Counted from the stretch's first letter, positions 34,109 through 43,005 are shown. The stretch is DNA of 47,458 bases from Candidatus Eisenbacteria bacterium (GCA_005893305.1 VBOZ01000007.1:1-47458), one strand, 5' to 3'. Notes: generated by a model from the sequence alone, not told the origin. Program-made: numbers and translations.

Positions 34109-35275
34109 ATGCAGAAGTTCGACGGAGTCGATTTCCTGGAGATCGACGGCCTCTTCAGCGACGAGGAGATTCTCGTCCGCGATTCCGTCCGGAGATTTGT
34201 CAGCGACCGGGTGCTCCCCGTCATCGAGAAGCACAATCGCGAAGGCACGTTTCCCGCGGACTTGATTCCAGGGATGGCCGAGCTGGGCATGTTGGGAGCG
34301 AATCTGCAGGGCTACGGCGCCGCCGGGCTCAACAACGTCGCGTACGGGCTCATCATGCAGGAGCTGGAGCGCGGCGACAGCGGCATTCGCTCCTTCGTCT
34401 CCGTCCAGGGCGCGCTCTGCATGTATCCGATCTACACGTACGGATCGGACGCGCAGAAGGAGAAGTATCTCCCGGGGATGGTGAAGGGAGAGGTAATCGG
34501 CTGCTTCGGGCTCACCGAGGCGGACTTCGGCTCCAATCCGTCCGGCATGCGCACGTCCGCCCGCAAAGACGGCAATTCCTACATCCTGAACGGAAGCAAG
34601 ATGTGGATCACGAACGGCGGGATCGCGCACGTGGCGATCGTCTGGGGACGCCTGGACGGCGTGATTCGTGGGTTCCTCGTCGACAAGGGCACGCCCGGCT
34701 ACTCCACGAAGGACATCCACGGCAAGTGGTCGCTCCGCGCCTCCGTGACCTCGGAGCTGACGTTTCAGGATTGCCGTGTCCCCCTCGACAACATCCTACC
34801 CGGCGTCGAGGGGCTGAAAGGGCCGCTAGGTTGCCTCAACCAAGCCCGATACGGGATCGCGTGGGGCGGACTTGGTGCCGCGATGGCCTGCTACCACGTG
34901 GCGCTGGAGTGCTCGAAGTCACGTATCCAGTTCGATCGCTCGATCGCGGGCTTTCAAATGGTGCAGGAGAAGCTCGCCTGGATGATTCGCGAGATCACCA
35001 AGGGACAGCTTCTCGCGATCCAGCTCGGCCGGCTCAAGGACGCCGGCAAGGTGAAGGCGCACCAGGTCTCGCTCGGGAAGATGAACAACGTGGACGTTGG
35101 CCTACAGTGCGCGCGGCTCGCGCGCTCGATCCTCGGGGCCAACGGGATTACCGACGAGTACCAGTGCGGCCGCCACATGTGCAACTTGGAGAGCGTTTAC
35201 ACCTACGAAGGCACCCACGACATCCACACCCTCGTGCTCGGCGAAGCCGTCACGGGGATCCCCGCGTACAAGTAG
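34109..35275 (+). CDS. Acyl-CoA dehydrogenase, glutaryl-CoA dehydrogenase type
   Basis: 388 residues from the ATG at 34109, with GGAGGAATC directly upstream. This FAD enzyme oxidises (and in the glutaryl-CoA subfamily also decarboxylates) an acyl-CoA. Motifs: LQGYGAAGLNNVAYGLIMQE, CFGLTEADFGSNPSGMRT, KMWITNGGIAHVAIVWG and RYGIAWGGLGAAM. The end VYTYEGTHDIHTLVLGEAVTG, with the catalytic glutamate, is characteristic of GcdH. Glutaryl-CoA comes from lysine, hydroxylysine or tryptophan breakdown, so this adds to the amino-acid catabolism encoded in the window. It appears to be a single-gene transcript. Confidence 0.9.
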   Translation: MQKFDGVDFLEIDGLFSDEEILVRDSVRRFVSDRVLPVIEKHNREGTFPADLIPGMAELGMLGANLQGYGAAGLNNVAYGLIMQELERGDSGIRSFVSVQGALCMYPIYTYGSDAQKEKYLPGMVKGEVIGCFGLTEADFGSNPSGMRTSARKDGNSYILNGSKMWITNGGIAHVAIVWGRLDGVIRGFLVDKGTPGYSTKDIHGKWSLRASVTSELTFQDCRVPLDNILPGVEGLKGPLGCLNQARYGIAWGGLGAAMACYHVALECSKSRIQFDRSIAGFQMVQEKLAWMIREITKGQLLAIQLGRLKDAGKVKAHQVSLGKMNNVDVGLQCARLARSILGANGITDEYQCGRHMCNLESVYTYEGTHDIHTLVLGEAVTGIPAYK

Positions 35276-35316
35276 TTCTTCCGGACTCGGCCCGCCCGCG
35301 CTACCGCGCCTTCCTC

Positions 35317-36453
35317 TCAGAACGGAATGAAGAGCATCGCGAAGTATTCGTCCTGGTCCCTGTTAATGGAATAGTTGTAGCGGCGGTACGACACCTTGAT
35401 GTCGGTGAACGGCATGGGGCAGATGTCCACCTCGGCGAGATAGCGGCGCCAGATTTCGTTGAATATCACCCCAGACGGAGGCCCGTAGTAATCCATCTTC
35501 GCGCGGAGATCGAGTCCTCGCGACAGTCGATAGACGACCTCCGTGAACGCCGCCTTGCGACTCACGTCCGGATTGAAATCGTTCGAGACATATTCGCCCA
35601 GGAACGTCCAGCGGCCGCGCGTGGTCGACGCATAGAGCGACCACCGGTATATGTCCGGCGTGAAGGCCGATTCCCTGTCGTACCCAGACAGGCCGAACTG
35701 GAATGCCCTGGACGCCCGGCCGAACTTCGCAGCGTAAGTGCTCGCATTCTGCCCAAATGGATCACCACCATTTGTGAAGGAGGCCTCCCCAAACCAATTG
35801 TTCCCGATCGCGCCTACCTCGATGCCAGCGTCCTCCATCTGGGAGTCGTACGGAAGCACGAGGGTCGTCCGCGTGAACGAGGTGTGGTCTTCCTGGCGAA
35901 GCCCGAAGGGGAGCCGGAAGCGGCCCACCTGAATATATAGATCCTTTGCAAATCCGTGGAACAGCCCGTAAAGCTCCCGGGCCACGTAGGGGGCCGGAAA
36001 GCTGGCATATTCAATCACCAGCCCGTGCGTTCCGACGATGGTGAGGTAGTCGTGCGGCTGGATCGCTATACGTAGGTTTCCCTCCATCGGGAAGAAGGTC
36101 GAGGCCGTGAAATTCGACACCCCCTCTTGGTGGGACGCGTAGTACATGAACCTCGTATCCAACCCCAAACGGATCCAGTCGTTGAGTTGAGGATTCACGG
36201 TGACCTTGGACCAGCGCTCCTCTTCCCCCATCGAATGGCGGTTCTTCCCGTAGTTGAACCCGAATTCGTTCCGCATCGCGCTGCCGTTGGGATCGAAGTG
36301 GCAGGAGATGCAGTTCCTGCCCTCCCTCGAGGCGTAGAGCGGAAGCGCCTGCGCGGGGGTCGTGAAGGCCGCGGCTGCGGCAGCAGTGGCGAGGAGCAGC
36401 CCTAGGATCCGGGCCGCAAGATTTGTCCGAACAGTGAGTGGTCGACGGATCAC
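35317..36453 (-). CDS. Monoheme c-type cytochrome fused to an outer-membrane beta-barrel
   Basis: 378 residues. A signal peptide (ILGLLLATAAAAAAFTTPAQA) is followed at once by LPLYASREGRNCISCHFDPN, one CxxCH heme-binding site, and then NEFGFNYGKNRH. The rest is rich in alternating aromatic residues (FMYYASHQEGVSNFTAS, ELYGLFHGFAKDLYIQVGRF, RRYNYSINRDQDEYFAMLF) and ends in phenylalanine, as outer-membrane barrels do. The order signal, CxxCH, porin is that of Cyc2-like fused cytochrome-porins, which move electrons across the outer membrane, although overall similarity to Cyc2 could not be tested. It overlaps the MFS gene in ATGA. Confidence 0.75.
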   Translation of the reverse strand: MIRRPLTVRTNLAARILGLLLATAAAAAAFTTPAQALPLYASREGRNCISCHFDPNGSAMRNEFGFNYGKNRHSMGEEERWSKVTVNPQLNDWIRLGLDTRFMYYASHQEGVSNFTASTFFPMEGNLRIAIQPHDYLTIVGTHGLVIEYASFPAPYVARELYGLFHGFAKDLYIQVGRFRLPFGLRQEDHTSFTRTTLVLPYDSQMEDAGIEVGAIGNNWFGEASFTNGGDPFGQNASTYAAKFGRASRAFQFGLSGYDRESAFTPDIYRWSLYASTTRGRWTFLGEYVSNDFNPDVSRKAAFTEVVYRLSRGLDLRAKMDYYGPPSGVIFNEIWRRYLAEVDICPMPFTDIKVSYRRYNYSINRDQDEYFAMLFIPF

Positions 36454-37712
36454 GAGGTTCCCCTCCTTCCGGCTAGGGAGTAGGCAGGCTCAGGAAGACG
36501 GAAGATCACAAGATAGAGCGACACCACCGCGCCCGCAAGCCCAACCCACGCGATGGGAATGAATCCAAAGCGATCGATGAATGCTCCCGAGGAGCCGGCG
36601 ACGAGGGCCGTGAACGGCGTCACGATTGCGGGAATGATGCCGATGTAGGCGGTGTTGTCCTCATGCGGGGAGAACGCCATCGATAGGTTGAAGAGCGCCA
36701 GGACGTCGGACACGATGAAAATGCCGAGCACGAACGCGGTGCAGTAGTAGAAAGCCGGATGGCTTCCCCAGATCGCTAGCGAGAGCCCGAGGGTGAGAGC
36801 CGCCATCGCGACCACCGCGACGCGCGAGTAGCCGAACCGGTCCCCGATCGTCCCCACGAGAACGCTACCGATCATCTGTCCCGCCATGCAAATGGAGGTG
36901 TAGATGGCCGAGTCGCGCGGCTGGAGTGAGAAGCGGGATTCGGCGAAGACCGGATAGTACGTGATCAGCATGAAGCGGCCCACGGAGAGGAGCAGGACCG
37001 TGAGGTAAACCCGAAGGCCCGTCCGGTCGGCGAGGATCTCGCGGGTATAGCGAAGCACGGTCGCGAACGCGGGGCTCGGTTTCGTTGTCCCGCCGGCGTC
37101 CTCGCGGACCGGGAGAAAGAAGAAGCTCCCGATGCTCATGCAGATGCCCGCGACCAGAAATCCGAGTGCGTAGTTCAGGGGGAACGGAAGGCTCGAGCCG
37201 AGCAACCGGCTCCCGACCCACCCTCCGATCGCGCCCATGAGCGTCTGGAAGAAGAAGATCGTCCCGAATGTTCGCGCGCGCAGCTCGGGGCGCGTCACCT
37301 TTGCGATGAAGTTGATCCAGACTGGAATCGTGAAGCCCATGACGATCCACGACGCGCCCCAGCCGATGAGGAGAGCGAGAATATCCACCGCTCCGGAGGG
37401 GCGTCCGAGGATGCCGAACCACGCGGCGAGGAACAGCCACGGGATCCCAGCGAGCAGGTGGAGGATGATGACCGCCCGCTTGCGATGCGCGAGGCCGCCG
37501 GTAAAGTGGGCCGCGAAGGCGCCAGGGAAGTTCGTGGCGAGAAGCCAGATCACGGGAAGCGCGCCGATGACAGTATTGGTCGCGCCGAGCCGGCTCAGGA
37601 AAACGGGGAGGACCGCCACCATCGAGATGAGCGACAGGGCGACGCCGTAGAAACCCTCGACGCCGAGGAGCGAGGAGACGTTTTTCCAGTGGCGATCGAG
37701 AGGAAGCGTCAC
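36450..37712 (-). CDS. Major facilitator superfamily transporter
   Basis: 420 residues from a GTG at 37712, with about twelve hydrophobic segments. Visible are the cytoplasmic-loop signature after helix 2 (GGLAHRKRAVI) and its repeat in the second half (GTIGDRFGYSRVAVV). FFFQTLMGAIGGWVGSRLLG and GIIPAIVTPFTALVAGSSGA are typical membrane segments. Substrate unknown. The stop overlaps the start of the monoheme-barrel gene by ATGA, so the two are made from one transcript and may work on the same compound or metal. Confidence 0.88.
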   Translation of the reverse strand: MTLPLDRHWKNVSSLLGVEGFYGVALSLISMVAVLPVFLSRLGATNTVIGALPVIWLLATNFPGAFAAHFTGGLAHRKRAVIILHLLAGIPWLFLAAWFGILGRPSGAVDILALLIGWGASWIVMGFTIPVWINFIAKVTRPELRARTFGTIFFFQTLMGAIGGWVGSRLLGSSLPFPLNYALGFLVAGICMSIGSFFFLPVREDAGGTTKPSPAFATVLRYTREILADRTGLRVYLTVLLLSVGRFMLITYYPVFAESRFSLQPRDSAIYTSICMAGQMIGSVLVGTIGDRFGYSRVAVVAMAALTLGLSLAIWGSHPAFYYCTAFVLGIFIVSDVLALFNLSMAFSPHEDNTAYIGIIPAIVTPFTALVAGSSGAFIDRFGFIPIAWVGLAGAVVSLYLVIFRLPEPAYSLAGRRGTS

Positions 37713-37760
37713 GCGGCGGGAGCCTATCAGGTCGGCGCGGAGGCGGCAACGCCGTGGCGG

Positions 37761-39149
37761 CTACTTCTTCCCCTTCTCTTTGCCCTTGCGCTCCGGCTTC
37801 CCCTGGCCGCGCCGCGCCTTCTCCGCCCGGATTTGCTCCAACCGCTCGAGCAGCTCCTTCTCGGCCCCGCGCGGAACGCCCTTCCAGTAGCGCGCCTCCC
37901 CCAGCTCGTCCGGTAGGTAGCGCTGCGTCACGATCGCGTCGTCGTAATCGTGCGCGTACTCGTAGTCCTCGCCGTAGCCCAGATCTTTCATGAGCTTCGT
38001 CGGGGCGTTCCGGATCCAGAGCGGCACCGGGTAGGGTGGTTTCTCGAGCGCATCCCGCGAGGCGCGCTGATACGCCGTATAGATCGAGTTGCTCTTGGGC
38101 GCGAGGGCCAAGTAAACGACGAGCTGCGCGAGAGCGGTATTCCCCTCCGGCATCCCGAGGAAATGGACGGCGTCGCGAACCGCCATCGCGAGCCGGAGCG
38201 CGTCGGGATCGGCCAGCCCGACGTCCTCCGAGGCAAAGCGCACGAGCCGGCGGGCCACGTAAAGCGGATCCTCCCCCGCCTCGAGCATTCTCGCGAGCCA
38301 GTAGAGCCCCGCGTCGGGGTCACTCCCACGGATGCACTTGTGGAGCGCCGAGATGATGTTGAAGTGCTCCTCCCCCACGCGGTCATAGGGGAGGGCGCGT
38401 CGCTGCGCGGCCTCGCGCACGTCCTCCGCGGCGATCTCCTTCCGCTTCGCCCCGAGAGCCAACCCGGCCGCGATCTCGAGCGTCTGAAGGGCGATCCGCG
38501 CGTCCCCGCCCGAGATCGATGCGATGAGCTTCAGGGTGTCTTCGGAAGAAGTGACCCCGGAGCGGCCCAACCCGTGCTCCTTCTCCTCGAGCGCGCGGCG
38601 GAGGATCCGGACGAGGGCGTCCGGCTCCAGCATCGGGAGCACGATCACCTTCATCCGCGAGAGGAGGGCGTTGTTCACCTCGAACGACGGGTTCTCGGTG
38701 GTCGCGCCCATCAACACGATCGTTCCGTCCTCGACGTGTGGCAGGAAGGCATCCTGCTGCGCCTTGTTGAAGCGGTGGATCTCGTCGATGAAGAGGAGTG
38801 TCGCCGTCCCGGTCGCGCGCCGCGACGCGCGCGCGCGCTCGATCACCTCGCGCACGTCCTTCACGCCCGATGTGACCGCGCTGAACGCTACGAAGTCGGC
38901 GCCGCTCGCCTTGGCGAGGAGCCGCGCCAGCGTGGTCTTCCCGCTCCCTGGAGGGCCCCAGAGGATGAGGGAAGGTAGAACTCCGGATTCGATGGCCGAG
39001 CCGAGGAGCGAGCCCGGCCCAAGAAACGCCTCCCTCCCCTCGAACTCATCGAGTGTCGTGGGGCGGACTCGATCCGCGAGAGGCGTCTGGGCGGCGCGGC
39101 GGCCGCCGGCGCGATCGGGAAAGAGGTCGAGCGGTTTGTCGTCGCTCAC
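37761..39149 (-). CDS. rarA: Replication-associated recombination protein A (RarA/MgsA)
   Basis: 462 residues from a GTG at 39149 that overlaps the upstream stop in GTGA. This clamp-loader-like AAA+ ATPase acts at stalled replication forks. Motifs: the N-terminal LADRVRPTTLDEFEGREAFL, Walker A LWGPPGSGKTTLARLLA, Walker B LLFIDEIHRFNKAQQDAFLP, sensor 1 GATTENPSFEVN, and the C-terminal RarA block LHKCIRGSDPDAGLYWLARM with YLPDELGEARYW. The tail is Lys/Arg-rich. It is downstream of a small membrane-anchored protein gene. Confidence 0.96.
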   Translation of the reverse strand: MSDDKPLDLFPDRAGGRRAAQTPLADRVRPTTLDEFEGREAFLGPGSLLGSAIESGVLPSLILWGPPGSGKTTLARLLAKASGADFVAFSAVTSGVKDVREVIERARASRRATGTATLLFIDEIHRFNKAQQDAFLPHVEDGTIVLMGATTENPSFEVNNALLSRMKVIVLPMLEPDALVRILRRALEEKEHGLGRSGVTSSEDTLKLIASISGGDARIALQTLEIAAGLALGAKRKEIAAEDVREAAQRRALPYDRVGEEHFNIISALHKCIRGSDPDAGLYWLARMLEAGEDPLYVARRLVRFASEDVGLADPDALRLAMAVRDAVHFLGMPEGNTALAQLVVYLALAPKSNSIYTAYQRASRDALEKPPYPVPLWIRNAPTKLMKDLGYGEDYEYAHDYDDAIVTQRYLPDELGEARYWKGVPRGAEKELLERLEQIRAEKARRGQGKPERKGKEKGKK

Positions 39150-39427
39150 GGCGGGGAGTCGGGCGGTGAGTCGGGCGGAATGTCGGTGAACGGCACATCG
39201 ACCGCGTCCGAGCGCTGGACACGTGAGCGCGGCGGGCGTTCGCCGGTTCGGAGCGGCCCCTCCCCGCGATCTTGAGGCCCCTCGTTGCGCTGAGACCCCT
39301 CGTTGCCCTGAGATCCCCCGTTACCCTGGGGTCCCGGCCCCTTTCCCGCGGTGATCATCCTTGCGATGACCGATACGAAGCGCAGCGCGAGAAGGACGGA
39401 GAGCGCGTAGAGGATGGATCGAAGCAT
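39146..39427 (-). CDS. Small membrane-anchored protein with a Gly/Asn/Gln repeat linker
   Basis: 93 residues. An N-terminal membrane segment (ILYALSVLLALRFVSVIA) is followed by an imperfect five-residue repeat (GNGGS, GNEGS, RNEGP) and a Pro/Asp-rich end. The overlap of its stop with the rarA start (GTGA) supports expression. Function unknown. The repeat region is probably disordered, and repeat number may vary. Confidence 0.6.
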   Translation of the reverse strand: MLRSILYALSVLLALRFVSVIARMITAGKGPGPQGNGGSQGNEGSQRNEGPQDRGEGPLRTGERPPRSRVQRSDAVDVPFTDIPPDSPPDSPP

Positions 39428-39469
39428 CGCAGGCTCGTTTCGGCGTCGGGACGGGCGCGCCGCGCGGCG

Positions 39470-40042
39470 CTACCGCGCCGCCGGAACGCGCAGGTACGGG
39501 ACCGCCCGCCCGGTCAGCTCCACCAGCGGAAGCCGGGCGAGGTCGGCCACCGTCTTGAAAACGGCGATCTGCCGCGCGACCATCTGGTCCTCCCGCTTCG
39601 CGGCGAAGAATGTGCCCTTGTTCGTGAGAGCGTCGCGCTCGTACTGGGTGGGCATCGGGTAGAGCGCCCTCTCATGGACCGGGATGAGCTTGTCGAGCAT
39701 GAACCGCCGCTCGCTCAGCTCTTCCGCCGGCATCGGCTCGTCGACCGGCAGGGGAACGACGATCTGATAGGCGCGCAGACCGAGAAGCTCGGTCCAGACG
39801 TCGGCGCTCGCGACCCCGCCGTTCGGTGCCGCGTGAAACGTGAAGAACGGCTTGATGACGCGGTCGAGCCCCTCCTCGCTCCCCAGAATGAGCGCGAGGC
39901 GGGTGAGGACGGAGAGCCCCCGGATCCCCACCACGTTCGGGACCGCGTTGGTGTCGGCATACCAGTAGAGCATCAAAAGGAAATCGCCACGGGTCATCGG
40001 CCCGGTGGCGGTGATGTTGCTGTGCGGTATCGTGCTGGCCAC
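39470..40042 (-). CDS. Protein of unknown function
   Basis: 190 residues from a GTG at 40042, preceded by GAGGAAGGGG. The next in-frame Met (MTRGDFLLMLYWYADTN) is a possible alternative start. No signal peptide, membrane segment or known motif was recognised. The middle (LTRLALILGSEEGLDRVIKP) is helical, and the end has VARQIAVFKTVADLARLPLV. It lies 17 bases after the DUF4097-type gene on the same strand, so the two are probably co-transcribed. Confidence 0.6.
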   Translation of the reverse strand: MASTIPHSNITATGPMTRGDFLLMLYWYADTNAVPNVVGIRGLSVLTRLALILGSEEGLDRVIKPFFTFHAAPNGGVASADVWTELLGLRAYQIVVPLPVDEPMPAEELSERRFMLDKLIPVHERALYPMPTQYERDALTNKGTFFAAKREDQMVARQIAVFKTVADLARLPLVELTGRAVPYLRVPAAR

Positions 40043-40059
40043 GAAGTCCCCTTCCTCGA

Positions 40060-40944
40060 TCAGTTGCGGCGGCTCTCGCCGACCCGCGTGACCACGATGT
40101 TTCCGTTCGTCGTCGTGAGGCTCACGACGGCGCCGCCACCGCCGATCCGGCCCCGCACCATCTTCGAGCTCGACTTCCCGACCATCTCGATCGGGTAACC
40201 GATGCTGACGCGCCCGTTCGTCGTCTCGGCATCCAGCTGCGCCTTGAGCTCCGCCGGGAGCATGGCCGTCAAGTTCCCGTTCGTCGTCGAGAGCTCGACG
40301 CCCGCGCCCGGGTCGAGCTTCCGGATCTCCACCTCGATCGCGCCGTTCGTCGTGCTGGCCTGGGCCGCGCCGCGAGTCCCGACCAGATGGACGTTCCCGT
40401 TCGTGGTACTGACATCGACCGAACCGCTCGTCGACGTCACCTCCACGTTGCCGTTCACGGTCTGCCCGACGAGCGCCGCCGAAGTGCCTCGGACTTGCAA
40501 CTCCCCGTTGGAAGTCTCGAGGTGGAGCCGGGTGTCCGCCGGCACCTGCACGTAATAGTGGATGTTCAAGGACGTAACCCGCTGCCCGAGCACGTCCCAG
40601 ATCCCGACGCTTTCGGAGCGCTTCGGGTACTGGCTCTCGATCTCGATCCGCCCGTCGCCGACCGTCACGTCGGCGCGAAGCTCCTTCATCAGCTCCGCGG
40701 CCCGACTTTCGCTGTTGGCGCGGACGGTGCGCGTGATCTGAATTCGCGCCTCCGGGCGGTCCCACGCCTCGACGGTAATCCGGCCGTTCTGGCTCGAGAT
40801 GTCGAGCTCGCCCCCCGGTTTGAAGGGGAAGACACGCTCCGTCACCTCGCGCAGCTGGGCCGCTTCGGCGGCCGGGGCCAACCCAAAGACGCAAAGGCAA
40901 AGCCATGCCGCGAGCGCCGATGCGATCCGCACTGGTCCGAACAT
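40060..40944 (-). CDS. Exported beta-helix-like protein of the DUF4097 (adhesin-like) type
   Basis: 294 residues from the ATG at 40944 with a strong AGGAGGAGCGGC site. A signal peptide (LAAWLCLCVFGLAPAAEAA) is followed by regular repeats with the short motif TTNG or similar: SQNGRITVE, TSNGELQV, TVNGNVEV, TTNGNVHL, TTNGAIEV, TTNGNLTA, TTNGRVSI, TTNGNIVV. Each unit is about 20-25 residues, as expected for a stacked beta-strand fold. The family occurs in exported or envelope proteins and has no proven activity. The very regular repeats are good targets for length variation. It starts 75 bases after the YchF-like gene. Confidence 0.82.
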   Translation of the reverse strand: MFGPVRIASALAAWLCLCVFGLAPAAEAAQLREVTERVFPFKPGGELDISSQNGRITVEAWDRPEARIQITRTVRANSESRAAELMKELRADVTVGDGRIEIESQYPKRSESVGIWDVLGQRVTSLNIHYYVQVPADTRLHLETSNGELQVRGTSAALVGQTVNGNVEVTSTSGSVDVSTTNGNVHLVGTRGAAQASTTNGAIEVEIRKLDPGAGVELSTTNGNLTAMLPAELKAQLDAETTNGRVSIGYPIEMVGKSSSKMVRGRIGGGGAVVSLTTTNGNIVVTRVGESRRN

Positions 40945-41019
40945 GCCGCTCCTCCTGGGCCGGTTCCGAACGAAAATCACCATAAAATCCCTACGTTCGA
41001 CCGTCCCTGGATGTTTCCC

Positions 41020-42102
41020 TCACACGCTAAAGCGGATGTTCACGATGTCACCGTCCCGAACTTTATAGTCTCTCCCCTCGGTGCGCAAGAGGCCCCGCTC
41101 CCGGGCCTTGGCCATTGTGCCGGCATCGATCAGATCGTCGTAGCCGATCACCTCGGCCCGGATGAAGCCGCGCTCCAGGTCGCTGTGGATCGCGCCCGCC
41201 GCCTCGGGCGCCAGGGCGCCGTCGCGCACGGTCCACGCGCGGACCTCGTCCGGTCCGACGGTGAAAAACGAGAGCAAGCCCAGGGCGGTGTAGGAAAGCC
41301 GGATCATCCGCGTGAGTCCGGGCTCCTGGATGCCGAGGTCCGCCATGAACTCGGCCGCGTCCGCCTCCGGGAGCGCGACCAACTCCGCTTCGGTCTTCGC
41401 CGAGAGGGCGATCACGGGGGGCGTCGGCTCCGGGAGGCGGCGGCGGATCGGATCGCAGACCACGTCCTCCCCCAGCTTGAGCGCCGCGTCATCCACGTTC
41501 ACGACGACGATCCAAGGTCGCGCCGAGAGAAGCTGAAAGCCGCGCAGCGATCGCTCCTGGGGCGCGTTGAGCCCGGCCGAGCGGGCCGGCCGCTCCGATT
41601 CGAGGGCCGCCATGACCTTCTTCAGCGCCTCGTATTCGTTCGCGTCCTCGGGCTTCTTCCCCACCCTGAGCGACTTCTCGATCCGGTCGACGCGTCGCTC
41701 GACGACCGCGAGGTCCTCGAGTAGAAGCTCCCCCGCGAGCCATGCCGCATCGCGCGCCGCGTCCACCGTCTGCATGAAGTGCGGCACGGCAGGATCCTCG
41801 AACGCACGGATCACGAGCACGAACGCGTCGACGTCTCGGAGCGCTGTGAGGGCCGAGAGGGCGCCGCGCTCGCCCCGAGCGGTCTCGAGGGCCGGAGCGT
41901 CCACGTAGTCGACCTTGGCGGGGGTGAACTTCTTCGGCTGGTGCATCTCGCGGAGCTTTTCGAGACGGGCGTCGGGCACCCGCACCGAGCCTAGATGGAC
42001 CTTCTCCCCGCGCGCCGAGCCCGACTCCGCCTGCCCGCGCGTGACCGCGGTGAAGAGCGTCGTCTTACCGCTCTGGGGCGGACCCAGGATGCCGAGTTTC
42101 AT
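41020..42102 (-). CDS. ychF: YchF-like GTPase/ATPase with C-terminal TGS (DUF933) domain
   Basis: 360 residues, the normal YchF length. The P-loop is LGILGPPQSGKTTLFTAVTRG (YchF usually has GLPNVGKST here, so this is a divergent branch). The later motif VDYVDAPAL follows the G3 position, VVNVDD fits the base-recognition region, and YTALGLLSFFTVGPDEVRAW followed by AAGAIHSDLERGFIRAEVI forms the TGS domain typical of the family. YchF binds ATP and ribosomes and affects oxidative-stress responses. The ATG is 27 bases after the selenoprotein stop, on the same strand, so the two may share a transcript. Confidence 0.88.
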   Translation of the reverse strand: MKLGILGPPQSGKTTLFTAVTRGQAESGSARGEKVHLGSVRVPDARLEKLREMHQPKKFTPAKVDYVDAPALETARGERGALSALTALRDVDAFVLVIRAFEDPAVPHFMQTVDAARDAAWLAGELLLEDLAVVERRVDRIEKSLRVGKKPEDANEYEALKKVMAALESERPARSAGLNAPQERSLRGFQLLSARPWIVVVNVDDAALKLGEDVVCDPIRRRLPEPTPPVIALSAKTEAELVALPEADAAEFMADLGIQEPGLTRMIRLSYTALGLLSFFTVGPDEVRAWTVRDGALAPEAAGAIHSDLERGFIRAEVIGYDDLIDAGTMAKARERGLLRTEGRDYKVRDGDIVNIRFSV

Positions 42103-42129
42103 GTCGTGGGGGTCGGAACGAGCGGCGCG

Positions 42130-43005
42130 TCAGGCGCCGGATTTGCGGGCGATTTGGACGGCCAAGGTGTCTGCCTGCTCCTTGGCATAGGGAGCGTCTT
42201 CGTCTTCGGGGAACTTGCCTGCGTAGTCCAGAAATACCTTTCGTGCCTTCGCGAGATCGCCAGCCTTCTTCCAGTTGATCGCTACCTGGAGGAACGCGGA
42301 TCTCATGTTGTCGCTGTCCGGGTATCGGTCGAGTACCTTTTGCGCGTATTTCCGCGCGGTCGCATAGTCCCCGTCCTTCCGACTCATCCGCGAAAGACTC
42401 ATGAGCGCGTCGTCCACCAGGCCGCTCTTGTTCGCCCGGTCGAGCGCCACGAGGCGTAGATACCTAGCCTTGGCGTCTGCGTAAAGGCCGTGCTCAAAGT
42501 AGCGGTCGGCCAGCTTCGCCAGGAACGCAGGGTCAGAGCCCTGCGTCGACTCGGCCCCCGCCATCGAGGCGAGCGTGTTCCTTCCGTCGAGGTAGTCCTC
42601 CACCAGCCCCGTGAATTCAGGAGCGCGGTAGTACCCCACGACGCGATCGATCTCGACGCCGTCCGATCTCAGGACGAGGACCGTCGGGTAGCTCCGCACG
42701 CGGTAATGGGCGGACGTAGCCGTGTCCACCTCCGCGTTCAGCTTCACGCAGGTGAACCGCTTGGAGAACTCGATGAACTTGGGATCGGTGTAGGTAGACT
42801 CTTCCAGAGCCTTACACCAAGTTCACCAGTCGGTGTAGAAGTCGAGGAGGATCGGCCGTCCGCTCTTCCCCGCGTCGGCAAGCGCGGCGTCCATCGCGGT
42901 ATTCCACGTGATCGTCGCCGGCGCTTCCCTTTTCGCGGTCGCGCAGCCGCCGGCGATCAGCGTGAACGCCATCGCGCCAGCCATCCATCCACAGGCTGTC
43001 TTCAT
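42130..43005 (-). CDS. Predicted selenoprotein: thioredoxin-fold lipoprotein with UxxC motif and TPR-like C-terminus
   Basis: 291 residues including one in-frame TGA (42825-42823) at position 61. The N-terminus ends in a lipobox-like cysteine (FTLIAGGC21). The thioredoxin domain reads RPILLDFYTDW-U61-TWC64-KALE, where family members have W-C-x-x-C-K, and has the cis-proline in RVRSYP107TVLVL. Downstream the same frame stays open to the stop at 42130, with TPR-like helices (LADRYFEHGLYADAKARYL, ARKYAQKVLDRYPDSDNM, WKKAGDLAKARKVFLDYA). A SECIS-type hairpin follows the TGA. Redox or thiol-exchange activity in the envelope is inferred. Alternatives: a Cys-to-TGA sequence error or a pseudogene. 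The start at 43005 has a weak ribosome site. Confidence 0.8.
42787..42818 (-). promoter_or_regulatory. Bacterial SECIS-like hairpin behind the in-frame TGA
   Basis: On the minus strand GGTGTA (42818-42813) pairs with TACACC (42792-42787), and GGCTCT (42811-42806) pairs with AGAGTC (42802-42797, one G-U). The loop is GGA (42805-42803). The loop begins 18 bases after the TGA and its first base is G. Known bacterial SECIS elements have a short G-containing apical loop about 16-37 bases from the UGA, so this fits. Confidence 0.75.

Noticed and set aside
40060-40500. CRISPR-like regular repeats
   Set aside because: The periodicity comes from the repeated TTNG motif of the DUF4097-type protein; the units vary and are coding.
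42130-42747. Independent 205-residue TPR protein starting at a GTG
   Set aside because: It would begin inside the thioredoxin fold, after the active site, and has no ribosome site. It is the 3' part of the predicted selenoprotein gene.
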